A stretch of DNA of 51,903 nucleotides from DATEHG01 sp041691295 (GTDB lineage: Bacteria > Gemmatimonadota > Gemmatimonadetes > Gemmatimonadales > GWC2-71-9): assembly GCA_041691295.1 (NCBI GenBank), contig JBEPVA010000003.1:1-51903 (forward strand). Reading direction: 5' to 3'. Position numbers and translations under genes: made by a program. Of the stretch, positions 1-7,033 are shown in pieces. Numbering within the stretch: the stretch's first letter is position 1; each line of letters starts with the position of its first letter. The notes beneath the pieces were generated by a model, which searched no databases, was not told the DNA's origin, and saw only the letters and a program-made list of their open reading frames with translations.

Positions 1-547
1 GCCGCCGGTCGAGACGCCGGGCCAGCGTTTCGAGCCGCGCCGATATCCGCTGATATTCGTGCCGGCTGGTGAGTGGCAGGTCGAATCCCCAGATATGAAT
101 CAGGTCCGCAATTGGCGGGGAGCCCCGGGTCTTGGCGGTCCGGTCAAAATCCAGCAGCGAAAAAAACGAATCGACACCACCGCTGAACATCAGGGCCGTG
201 CCGCCCGCGCCCCGGGCCGTCACACTCCTCACGCCGGCCACCTCGATTGGCACGGGCCGCCGCCCGGGAAACCACCGGGTCCACAGCGCCTGGAGCCGGT
301 CGGCATTGGCGAGCAGGACCGGATCGACGGTGGCAGGGAGGCGGAGCGGCTCGCCGAGGTGGAAGGCCAGTGGCAGCAGGGCCAGCAGCCAGCCGTCCCC
401 GCCCAGGATTGGGTCCGCCTGCACCTCGGGCAGGTCGAACCAGAGCGGCTCGGGCTGAAAGCCTGGCCGGTCGTAATGAACCATCACCGCCACCCGCTGG
501 TGACCGGCCAGGAGGGCCGGCCCGGCCCGAACGGGTTCGATTCGCAT
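1..547 (-). CDS. PP-loop (SGGxDS) ATP-pyrophosphatase-like protein, 3' end outside window
   Basis: An open frame runs leftwards from an ATG at 547 off the window edge; 182 codons are visible. Residues 120-132 read MFSGGVDSFFSLL. SGGVDS at 122-127 is the ATP-binding PP-loop of N-type ATP pyrophosphatases, the superfamily of asparagine synthetase, QueC, ThiI and TilS. About 120 residues precede the loop, whereas QueC and TilS have it near residue 10, so this is probably not one of those. The preceding segment has a Trp- and Pro-rich, beta-like composition. A GAGG sequence lies 6 nt before the ATG. The gene is divergent from marR. These enzymes adenylate a carboxyl or carbonyl group; the substrate cannot be named from what is visible. 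Confidence 0.72.
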   Translation of the reverse strand, partial: MRIEPVRAGPALLAGHQRVAVMVHYDRPGFQPEPLWFDLPEVQADPILGGDGWLLALLPLAFHLGEPLRLPATVDPVLLANADRLQALWTRWFPGRRPVPIEVAGVRSVTARGAGGTALMFSGGVDSFFSLLDFDRTAKTRGSPPIADLIHIWGFDLPLTSRHEYQRISARLETLARRLDRR

Positions 548-583
548 GGTGCCTCAAGATAATGCCACCTCCCGGGGCCACGG

Positions 584-620
584 TTGACCCGCTGAGTCCC
601 GTAGTTACATTGGGATCAAT
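584..620 (+). promoter_or_regulatory. possible marR promoter with an ATTG-N4-CAAT operator-like dyad
   Basis: TTGACC at 584-589 and TACATT at 606-611 form a 16-nt-spaced -35/-10 pair shortly before the marR ATG at 625. The -10 overlaps ATTGGGATCAAT (609-620), an ATTG/CAAT dyad in the only AT-rich stretch nearby. MarR proteins commonly autorepress from such dyads. This is read by eye only. Confidence 0.3.
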
Positions 621-624
621 ATTT

Positions 625-1140
625 ATGTCAATACAAATCTCCCGGATCCGCCCGCGCCGTTCATCGCCCCCGGCCGCTCCCGGTACTGATGCCGAGCGGG
701 TGGTGCAGGGCCTGCGCCGGGTGGTCCGGGCGCTGCAGACCTTCTCGCAGGAGATCTACCGCAACTACGGACTCACGGCGCCCCAGCTCTGGGCGCTCAA
801 GACGCTGCGTCGGGAAGGATCGATGCCGATCGGCCGGCTGGCCGAGGCGCTGGCGGTCCATCAGAGCAGCCTGTCGCTGCTGGTCGATCGATTGGCGGCC
901 CGTGGGCTGGTCCGGCGGCGGCGGGGCCAGACCGACCGGCGGGTGGTGGACCTGGTCCTGACACCCAGGGGCCGGACGCTGGCGGACGATGCCCCCGAGG
1001 CGGCCCAGGGCCGGCTGCTGCATGGGCTCGAAAAGCTGCCGCCGGCGCGAGTCAGGGAAATCCGGGCCTCCGTCGACCAGATTGTCGATGCCATGGAAGC
1101 CGGAGACATCGAGGCCCGCTTCTTCTTCGCCGACGGCTGA
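625..1140 (+). CDS. MarR-family transcriptional regulator
   Basis: The 171-residue product is a winged-helix repressor of the MarR family. The order is as expected: an N-terminal dimerisation helix (about 25-50), YGLTAPQLWALKTL, then a helix-turn-helix with MPIGRLAEALAVHQSSLSLL. The wing and recognition part reads LVDRLAARGLVRRRRG followed by TDRRVVDLVLTPRG, the classic MarR DxRxxxLxLT signature. An upstream in-frame extension exists, but it reads as antisense of the PP-loop gene. The ATG at 625 gives a normal family length and sits just after the AT-rich promoter stretch. The TGA is followed immediately by the ATG of the next gene, so the two are probably co-transcribed with the CLC gene. 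The ligand is unknown. Confidence 0.88.
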   Translation: MSIQISRIRPRRSSPPAAPGTDAERVVQGLRRVVRALQTFSQEIYRNYGLTAPQLWALKTLRREGSMPIGRLAEALAVHQSSLSLLVDRLAARGLVRRRRGQTDRRVVDLVLTPRGRTLADDAPEAAQGRLLHGLEKLPPARVREIRASVDQIVDAMEAGDIEARFFFADG

Positions 1141-1557
1141 ATGGCAACCACAGACCGGTCAGAACAGCGGGTGCTGCAGCTCAGCGGTTTCGGTGTGGCG
1201 GCCACAGCGGCCACGGCCGTGACCCGGCACCTGACCGCGCGTGATCGGATGGTGCGGGCGGCCAAGGCCTTCGGGCTGGCGCTGGCATCGGCCCTCATCA
1301 TGCTGCCGATTCCAATCATCCACCTGATCGGGCCCCCAGTCGTCCTGCTGATCGGTCTCGTGGTAGCCGTCAAGCGTCTCGGTCAGGGGCAGATCTTTGC
1401 CTCCGCCGAGGGTGAGTGCCCATTCTGTCACGTGACCCAGCCGCTGGGATTAAGAGACAGCCGATTCCGGCTGCCGGTCGACCTGATCTGTCGTTCCTGC
1501 CGCCAGCCGCTCCAGCTTGAATCCAGGTCGGACCAGCAATCCCCATCCCTTGGCTGA
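1141..1557 (+). CDS. small membrane protein with C-terminal zinc ribbon
   Basis: A 138-residue protein with one strongly hydrophobic region (about 44-78, probably a helical hairpin), followed by a cytoplasmic tail with two CxxC pairs: ECPFCHVTQ and ICRSCRQP. This four-Cys pattern is a zinc ribbon. It starts at the base after the marR stop. Its end overlaps the predicted TTG start of the CLC gene by 41 nt, so the three genes form a compact operon. I do not recognise a named family. A membrane-anchored zinc-binding accessory protein is the most that can be said. Confidence 0.7.
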   Translation: MATTDRSEQRVLQLSGFGVAATAATAVTRHLTARDRMVRAAKAFGLALASALIMLPIPIIHLIGPPVVLLIGLVVAVKRLGQGQIFASAEGECPFCHVTQPLGLRDSRFRLPVDLICRSCRQPLQLESRSDQQSPSLG

Positions 1558-3373
1558 CAATCTGAGGGACTATACCGCCGACCGCCGGCTGTTTGTCACT
1601 GGCGGCATGGCGATTGTGATCGGTGCCCTGAGCGGGCTGGTCGCCTGGGTGCTGCTCCGGCTGATCGCGCTGGTCACCAATCTGGCCTATTACCAGCGAT
1701 TTTCGACTGCACCGTCAGTACCCTCCGGTCACCATCTGGGTGCATGGGCAGTGGTCGTGCCCGTGATTGGCGGATTGCTGGTCGGGCTGATGGCCCGTTT
1801 CGGATCCGCCAAAATCCGAGGTCATGGGATCCCGGAGGCGCTCGAGGCCATCCTCATCGGACAGAGCCGGATGGATGCCAAGGTCGCCTTTCTCAAGCCG
1901 GTGGCTTCGGCGATTGCGATCGGCACCGGCGGGCCGTTTGGCGCCGAGGGGCCGATCATCATGACTGCCGGTGCCTTCGGGTCGCTGTTTGCCCAGGGCT
2001 TCCACCTCACCTCGGCGGAGCGGAAGACACTGCTGGTCGCCGGTGCGGCGGGCGGCATGGCCGCGATCTTCAGCGCCCCGTTCGCGGCGGTCATGCTGGC
2101 CGTCGAACTGCTGTTGTTCGAATGGAAGCCGCGCAGCTTCATCCCGGCCGCAATCGCGGCGTCTACCGCCTGGGCAGTCCGGATCCCCTTGCTCGGATCC
2201 GGCCCGGTCTTTCCGGTCAGTGCCCACGGCAGCTTCACTCCGGGCCAACTGCTGGCGGCGGCAGGGCTCGGGCTGCTCGCCGGGGTGGGCGGCTGCCTCC
2301 TGACGCTGCTGGTCTATGGGGTCGAAGACGCCTTCGACCGGCTGCCGATCCACTGGATGTGGTGGCCGGCCCTCGGCGCTGTCGTGGTAGGGCTGGGAGG
2401 ATTGATCGAGCCGCGGGCGCTCGGGGTGGGGTATGACGTGATCCGGGACCTGCTGGACGGCCGGATCATCGGCGGGATGCTGGTCGGATTCCTGGTCGTC
2501 AAGGCCGTCATCTGGGCGGTGGCTCTTGGATCGGGAACCTCGGGCGGCGTGCTTGCGCCACTCCTGCTCGTCGGCGGCGCGCTCGGCGCACTGCTCGCCC
2601 GGGTCATTCCGGTCGGTGACTCCGCGCTCTGGGCGCTGATCGGAATGGCCGCGATGATGGGTGGCACCATGGGAGCGCCACTGACCTCCATTGCCTTTCT
2701 GCTCGAGTTGACCGGCGATCTCAGCGTGGGACCCGGGCTGCTGGTCGCCTGCACCATGGCCTCTCTCGTCACGGTCCTGGTACTCCGCCGCTCGATTCTG
2801 ACCGAAAAGATTGCCCGCCGAGGTTTGCATGTGGCCCGTGAGTACACGGTCAGCCCACTCACTCGACTCCGGGTCAGGGATGTCATGCAGGCTTCGGTTC
2901 CGACGCTCGGTGGTGCCGATTCCCTGGCGAGCCTGATCGATGGAATCGCCGAGGGAGACCCAATTCTGTCCCATGGTCACGCCTGGCCGGTGCTCGATGA
3001 AGCCGGGAAGTTGAGCGGGATTCTTACCCGTGGTGATCTGGTCAGGGCCCAGGCCTCAGGCAACTGGGCAGAGCTGTCCATCGGCCATATCGCGACCGGC
3101 AGCCCCGTGGTGGCTCACCCGGACGAGCTGGTCGAAACGGCGGTGGTGAGGATGGTCAGTGCCGGCGTCGGCAGACTCCCGGTGGTGGCTCCGGACCAGC
3201 CTGCCGTGCTGGTGGGGTTGCTGGACCGGGCAGCCATCACCACGGCCTGGGCCATGGTCGCTGAGGAGGAGGCTGGGCGGGAGGATGGGTGGCTGACCGC
3301 ACCGATGCGAGGATTGCGGCGTCGGGTAAGAGAGGCCATCGATGGACCGACAGGCCTGAACCCGGCAGCCTGA
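1517..3373 (+). CDS. CLC-family chloride channel/transporter with CBS domain pair
   Basis: This 618-residue protein has the full CLC core (about 25-440) and a C-terminal CBS pair (about 450-590). The selectivity motifs are present: RGHGIPEALEA (101-111), TGGPFGAEGP with the gating glutamate at E144, and GTSGGVLAPLLL. After SAPFAAVMLAVEL, E197 aligns with E. coli ClC E202. The next position, the intracellular proton glutamate (E203 in E. coli), is Leu198. This replacement is typical of CLC members that conduct chloride without tight proton coupling. The CBS domains suggest nucleotide control. The TTG start at 1517 lacks a good ribosome site; TTG 1550 is an alternative, so the N-terminus is uncertain. 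Confidence 0.9.
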   Translation: MNPGRTSNPHPLADNLRDYTADRRLFVTGGMAIVIGALSGLVAWVLLRLIALVTNLAYYQRFSTAPSVPSGHHLGAWAVVVPVIGGLLVGLMARFGSAKIRGHGIPEALEAILIGQSRMDAKVAFLKPVASAIAIGTGGPFGAEGPIIMTAGAFGSLFAQGFHLTSAERKTLLVAGAAGGMAAIFSAPFAAVMLAVELLLFEWKPRSFIPAAIAASTAWAVRIPLLGSGPVFPVSAHGSFTPGQLLAAAGLGLLAGVGGCLLTLLVYGVEDAFDRLPIHWMWWPALGAVVVGLGGLIEPRALGVGYDVIRDLLDGRIIGGMLVGFLVVKAVIWAVALGSGTSGGVLAPLLLVGGALGALLARVIPVGDSALWALIGMAAMMGGTMGAPLTSIAFLLELTGDLSVGPGLLVACTMASLVTVLVLRRSILTEKIARRGLHVAREYTVSPLTRLRVRDVMQASVPTLGGADSLASLIDGIAEGDPILSHGHAWPVLDEAGKLSGILTRGDLVRAQASGNWAELSIGHIATGSPVVAHPDELVETAVVRMVSAGVGRLPVVAPDQPAVLVGLLDRAAITTAWAMVAEEEAGREDGWLTAPMRGLRRRVREAIDGPTGLNPAA

Positions 3374-3432
3374 CCCCCCTACCATCAATGGTAGTTGCGT
3401 AAATAGAGGCTGTATCCCATCGTATTGTTTTT

Positions 3433-3528
3433 CCGGAAGCCCTTTGGGCTTCCCGGACCCGCCAGGTAAAAAGCCAGACTTCGCAACAGCTCAGAGACTT
3501 TTCCCGCCCGCCAACCCTGGCGGGTTTA
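3433..3528 (+). promoter_or_regulatory. structured leader with mutually exclusive hairpins
   Basis: The 186-nt gap before the gene at 3560 is rich in dyads. GGAAGCCC (3435-3442) pairs perfectly with GGGCTTCC (3446-3453). CCCGCC (3507-3512) and GGCGGG (3519-3524) make a terminator-like hairpin followed by TTTAT. The same 3' strand, CCTGGCGGGT (3516-3525), also pairs perfectly over 10 bp with ACCCGCCAGG at 3457-3466. The two structures cannot coexist, which is the logic of an attenuator. A simple terminator for the CLC operon is the plainer alternative. It matches no riboswitch I know. Confidence 0.4.
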
Positions 3529-3559
3529 TGTATTTTGACCTTCCAGCCGGAGACGTCCG

Positions 3560-3877
3560 ATGCCGACCCCGCCACAGCGCAACCACCGTATCACCCTGGA
3601 GCAAGGCATCGAATTCACCAGCCGGTTCCGCAAGGCCGCGCCCGACGCAATCAAGGCCTCGCTGTTCTGGAGCATTGGAGGACTGACGGAACTGATGGCC
3701 CAGAAGAATTGCGCGGGCCTCCGGATCTACAACGGGCTGGATGAGGCTGGCGCCCCTGTACCCGTCCTGGTGGCCGTCAATGCAAATGGCGATGACCTGA
3801 CGTCGGGAATGATTCTCGAGCTCACCCTCCCGTGCCCGCCGTTCTGCCCGCTCACCAGTCGGCTCTGCACCGGATGA
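3560..3877 (+). CDS. conserved small protein of unknown function (…GIRIY-type family)
   Basis: A 105-residue soluble protein. The ATG at 3560 has GGAG seven nt upstream. The core motif order, ITLEQGIEFTSRFRK, then CAGLRIYNGLDEAG, PVLVAVNANGDDL and finally PCPPFC, matches a widespread bacterial family of unknown function that I recall from Bacteroidetes and other phyla. Members often stand next to a polytopic membrane protein, as here. Its TGA overlaps the ATG of the next gene (ATGA at 3874-3877), implying translational coupling. It is probably cytoplasmic; no enzyme motif is visible. The conserved Cys-Pro-Pro-x-Cys near the end could bind metal or form a disulphide. Confidence 0.72.
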   Translation: MPTPPQRNHRITLEQGIEFTSRFRKAAPDAIKASLFWSIGGLTELMAQKNCAGLRIYNGLDEAGAPVPVLVAVNANGDDLTSGMILELTLPCPPFCPLTSRLCTG

Positions 3878-4533
3878 TAGCCGCAGTTTACTTCTTCGCC
3901 TATCTCTACTTCGCCTCGGAACTCCTGCCGCCATTGATGGCGCTACTCAGGCGCCCCGTGGATCGGACTCGTTCGAAAGTGGCACTCTTCTGCCTCGTGA
4001 TGTTCCTGTTCGAAATGGTGCTGATCGGCTTCCAGCACAGAGCGCCAGGGGGAAACGTCTGGCTATCCTATATCGTGCATCCGACCGAAGCAGTGCTGGT
4101 CTGCTGGATACTCAGCGATTGGCAGGTACGACCCCGGGCCCGGAGGGCCCTGGGGTATCTGGTTCCGGTCTACCTGATCACCATGACCATCCTCACTCTG
4201 ACCGAGGAACGTTCGGACACTTTCAGCCTGATCACCGGTTCGTTGTCGGGCTTCGCAATGCTCTGCCTGGTGCTCTACACCCTGGTGACCAACAGCCTCC
4301 TCGAGCGAGAAGAGCTGCGCCACCGCGACTGGTTCTGGGTCTGCCTTGGCTTCACCGTATACTTCTGTGCCGAAACGGGGGTCGAGCCGGTAGAACGTTT
4401 TCTGCTCTCGACAGATCTACCAGCGCTCATTCGGATTGCGATCGTCAAACCCGTGGTTGAGACCGTGGCCATGGTGCTGATCGCGCGGGGGATGTTCTGC
4501 CCGGTCCGACCCGCAGAGACCAGGATGGTTTGA
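3874..4533 (+). CDS. polytopic membrane protein, unknown function
   Basis: The 219-residue product has about six or seven hydrophobic segments and no soluble domain. I chose the ATG at 3874 because it overlaps the upstream stop as ATGA; the in-frame extension to 3832 is antisense-like. The C-terminal third (DWFWVCLGFTVYFCAE … VAMVLIARGMFC) recurs as a separate copy immediately downstream. The gene is followed by a one-helix histidine kinase, so a role as the membrane sensor for that kinase is a reasonable inference but not shown. No family is recognised with confidence. Confidence 0.72.
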   Translation: MIAAVYFFAYLYFASELLPPLMALLRRPVDRTRSKVALFCLVMFLFEMVLIGFQHRAPGGNVWLSYIVHPTEAVLVCWILSDWQVRPRARRALGYLVPVYLITMTILTLTEERSDTFSLITGSLSGFAMLCLVLYTLVTNSLLEREELRHRDWFWVCLGFTVYFCAETGVEPVERFLLSTDLPALIRIAIVKPVVETVAMVLIARGMFCPVRPAETRMV

Positions 4534-4546
4534 TAGCTGCGGGCGG

Positions 4547-4813
4547 ATGATTGCCACGGCGGCCCGATTTGACTGGTTCTGGATTTGCAGTGGTTTATTG
4601 CTCTATTTCATCGGGATGATCGAGTTTGACCCGATCCTGCGACGGCTGTTCGCCGATAATCTGAACGGCGCCTTCGCGGTACGGGCCGCCAAATCGGTCT
4701 CCGATATCATCGCCATGCTCGCGATCGCCAAAGGCCTGCTGTGCACGAATCCACAACTCCGATCGCGTGGGTCTTCGTCGCCTCGCTCCTCGCGGCCGTT
4801 GCAGTTCTCATAG
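4547..4813 (+). CDS. truncated tandem copy of the preceding membrane protein's C-terminus
   Basis: The 88-residue frame aligns over about 62 residues with the end of the upstream gene. RHRDWFWVCLGFTVYF becomes ARFDWFWICSGLLLYF, and VAMVLIARGMFC becomes IAMLAIAKGLLC, with the same spacing. The N-terminal two-thirds are missing. After LLCTN the frame runs into the start of the histidine kinase gene and its tail (SSSPRSSRPLQFS) is clearly not protein-like. It is therefore a partial tandem duplication, either a remnant or a two-helix fragment still translated. The ATG at 4547 has no strong ribosome site. Confidence 0.5.
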   Translation: MIATAARFDWFWICSGLLLYFIGMIEFDPILRRLFADNLNGAFAVRAAKSVSDIIAMLAIAKGLLCTNPQLRSRGSSSPRSSRPLQFS

Positions 4814-5511
4814 CGTTCGGCGTGGCCCTGCTGGTTTACCAGCGCCGGTTCCTGGCCATGCACCGGGAATACTCCAGCCAGCTGCTGGCGGCGCAGGATG
4901 AGGAGCGGGCCTGGGTGGCCCGCGAGGTCCACGACGACGCCCTGCAGCGGATTGCGCTGCTCGACCATGAGTGCAACCGCCTGGTGCCGATGGTCCGCCC
5001 CGACGGAGAGGGCGCGTCGGTCGACGCCATCCGCGGTGAAATCAAGGACCTGGGCGTGGTTCTCAGGGGGTTGGCTCACCGGCTGCACCCCGCTCTGCTC
5101 GACCGTGGCGGACTCTGTGTAGCATTGAGCAATCTGGGTGGGGAAATCGAGCGCAGCAGCTCGCTCCGGGTGCTGGTCACTGTTCCGGCCGCCGTACCAC
5201 GGATCACGCCGGCCCAGGCACTGGCGATGTACCGGATCGCGCAGGAGGGGCTCCGCAACGTGGTCAAGCACGCCGGCGTCAACGAGGCCCGGCTGGAACT
5301 GGCCGAGTCGGTGGAGGGATACACCCTGTCGATCCTCGACGCGGGCAAGGGGTTCGATCCTGGCGCCGCCATGAACGGCAAGCGGGGGCTGGGACTCGTC
5401 ACCATGAAGGAACGGGCCTTTCTGGCCCAGGGCCACTATTCCATGACCGCTCGACCGGACGGCGGCACCGCTGTCCGGGTTCGCTTTCCCAAGCTGGCGG
5501 AGGGCACATGA
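4741..5511 (+). CDS. NarL-type sensor histidine kinase (HisKA_3), single membrane helix
   Basis: A 256-residue kinase starting at GTG 4741, inside the end of the truncated membrane copy. One transmembrane helix (about 8-32) precedes a short linker. The HisKA_3 box EERAWVAREVHDDALQRI has the phospho-accepting His64. The HATPase part shows MYRIAQEGLRNVVKHAGV (N box), LDAGKGFDP and GKRGLGLVTMKERA. There is no periplasmic sensor domain, so input probably comes from the membrane helix or the neighbouring membrane protein. Its stop overlaps the ATG of the response regulator (ATGA), so the two are translated together. Confidence 0.9.
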   Translation: MHESTTPIAWVFVASLLAAVAVLIAFGVALLVYQRRFLAMHREYSSQLLAAQDEERAWVAREVHDDALQRIALLDHECNRLVPMVRPDGEGASVDAIRGEIKDLGVVLRGLAHRLHPALLDRGGLCVALSNLGGEIERSSSLRVLVTVPAAVPRITPAQALAMYRIAQEGLRNVVKHAGVNEARLELAESVEGYTLSILDAGKGFDPGAAMNGKRGLGLVTMKERAFLAQGHYSMTARPDGGTAVRVRFPKLAEGT

Positions 5512-6167
5512 GCACCAAGGTCACAGTCATTCTGGTAGAAGATCATCAGCTGGTCGCCGAAGGGATGAAGGCCGCGCTCCAGGACGATCTGGACATCCTG
5601 GCCTGCGTCCACACGGCCGCCGATGCGCTGGTGGCGGCGGTCCAACTGGCGCCGGATGTCATCCTGCTCGATCTCAGCCTCCCCGACCGCAGTGGCCTCG
5701 AGCTGATCTCGGAACTGCGATCCATCGCCCCGAACTCGCGGATCCTGGTGGTCAGCATGCACACCGACCGCTCGCTGGCGGAGGCGGCGGTCAGCGTGGG
5801 CGCCCAGGGCTATGTCCCCAAGGACGCCGGCATCTCCGAGCTGCTGGTGGCCATCTCGGAGCTGATGGCCGACCGCCGCTTCCTCTCGAGCCTGCTTACC
5901 CGGGAACACTTCAAGACCCGGGTAGGACCGACCCAGCTGGGACTCTCTCGGCTCACCCCCCGCCAGCAGCAGATCGTCCGGATGATCGGGCGGGCCCTTT
6001 CCTCCGCCGAAATCGCCGAGCAGCTCGGCTTGAGCCTCAATACCGTCGCCTTTCACCGCAAACGGATCCGGGCGGCGCTCGGCATCGATTCCGAACTCGG
6101 GTTGGTGAAGTACGCCTGGATTATCCAGATGGGAAATGAGGGCGCTGCCGAGGTGCTCGAAGGGTGA
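5508..6167 (+). CDS. NarL/FixJ-family response regulator
   Basis: The 219-residue protein has a receiver domain (about 5-120) with the acidic pair E11/D12, phospho-acceptor D55 in ILLDLSLPD and a conserved Lys in YVPKDAG. A LuxR-type helix-turn-helix follows (about 148-205: SRLTPRQQQIVRMIGRALSSAEIA, then NTVAFHRKRIRAALG). It overlaps the kinase gene by 4 nt upstream and the fdhD GTG start by 4 nt downstream. This run (HK-RR-fdhD) suggests that the regulator's signal concerns formate or another molybdoenzyme substrate. Confidence 0.92.
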   Translation: MSTKVTVILVEDHQLVAEGMKAALQDDLDILACVHTAADALVAAVQLAPDVILLDLSLPDRSGLELISELRSIAPNSRILVVSMHTDRSLAEAAVSVGAQGYVPKDAGISELLVAISELMADRRFLSSLLTREHFKTRVGPTQLGLSRLTPRQQQIVRMIGRALSSAEIAEQLGLSLNTVAFHRKRIRAALGIDSELGLVKYAWIIQMGNEGAAEVLEG

Positions 6168-7009
6168 CCCCGCCGCCGACCGAGAACCCGCTGCTGCTAC
6201 ACCGGCTCGGCTCAGCCGGCGCCTTGCGTGATCAGCCGGCCCTCCGCTGGCAGTCCGGCACCAGTTCGGAACGGATCGAGCGGATTGCCGAAGAGGTGCC
6301 GGTCGCCATCGGGTATAACGGCCAGGCGCACGTGGTCATGATGGCCACCCCGGCCGACCTCGAGGATTTTGCCCTGGGCTTCAGCCTGACCGAAGGGCTG
6401 ATCACCTCAGCCGCTGAGTTCCGCGGTGTCGAGGTGGTGCGCTACAGCCGCGGAGTCGAGCTGCAGGTGGCGGTCGATCCCGCCCGTGATGCGGTGATCG
6501 CGGACCGAGGCCGCCGGCTGACGGGGCGCACCGGCTGCGGCCTCTGCGGGGCGGACAGCGTGGACGCCGTGCTCCGGCCCATCCGTCCGGTTCCCGACGG
6601 ACTGGTCATATCACCGACCGCTATTCACCGGGCGCTGGATGCGCTCAGCGCCGGGCAGCGGCTCAACGCCGAGTCGGGTGCGGTGCATGCAGCCGGCTGG
6701 GCCGATTCGGATGGAAGTGTCGGGCTGGTACGGGAGGATGTAGGCCGGCACAACGCGCTGGATAAGCTGATTGGCGCCGTGGTCCGGAAGGATATTGACC
6801 CAGCCAGCGGTTTTGTGGTCGTCACCAGCCGGGCCAGCTTCGAGATGGTGCAGAAGACGGTGACGCTCGGCGCCTCCCTGCTGGTCGCGATTTCGGGTCC
6901 GACGGGATTGGCGGTGCAGGTGGCGGAGCAGGCTGGGTTGACGCTGGTCGGGTTTGCCCGGGCGGACCGTCACACCATCTACGCCAATCCGCATCGAATC
7001 CAGGGCTGA
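6164..7009 (+). CDS. fdhD: FdhD sulfurtransferase for molybdenum-cofactor formate dehydrogenase
   Basis: FdhD passes sulfur from a cysteine desulfurase to the bis-MGD cofactor of formate dehydrogenase-type enzymes. The 281-residue product carries the family motifs: LEDFALGFSLTEGLI, the catalytic CxxC loop GRTGCGLCGADS (C125/C128), SGAVHAAGW, EDVGRHNALDKLIG and SRASFEMVQK. The length is normal. The GTG start at 6164 overlaps the response regulator stop. The likely client in this window is the YdeP/FdhF-type oxidoreductase at 27983-30460, about 21 kb away. A LysR gene converges on it with a 24-nt gap. Confidence 0.95.
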   Translation: MTPPPTENPLLLHRLGSAGALRDQPALRWQSGTSSERIERIAEEVPVAIGYNGQAHVVMMATPADLEDFALGFSLTEGLITSAAEFRGVEVVRYSRGVELQVAVDPARDAVIADRGRRLTGRTGCGLCGADSVDAVLRPIRPVPDGLVISPTAIHRALDALSAGQRLNAESGAVHAAGWADSDGSVGLVREDVGRHNALDKLIGAVVRKDIDPASGFVVVTSRASFEMVQKTVTLGASLLVAISGPTGLAVQVAEQAGLTLVGFARADRHTIYANPHRIQG

Positions 7010-7033
7010 CCGGCACTCCTCCGCTCCACCCGA

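Noticed and set aside
60..110. tRNA-like GGTCGAATCCC word
   Set aside because: No acceptor or anticodon arms can be drawn around it, and it lies within the PP-loop coding frame.
247..624. Long upstream extension of MarR
   Set aside because: It overlaps the antisense of the PP-loop gene and gives a composition unlike MarR; ATG 625 fits the family.
1715..2980. 421-codon minus-strand frame opposite the CLC gene
   Set aside because: Rich in Gln, Arg, Asp and His, as expected for antisense of a membrane protein gene; no domain.
4547..4813. Independent small membrane protein gene
   Set aside because: Its sequence is a partial copy of the preceding gene and its tail overlaps the kinase gene in a non-protein-like frame; retained only as a truncated copy.
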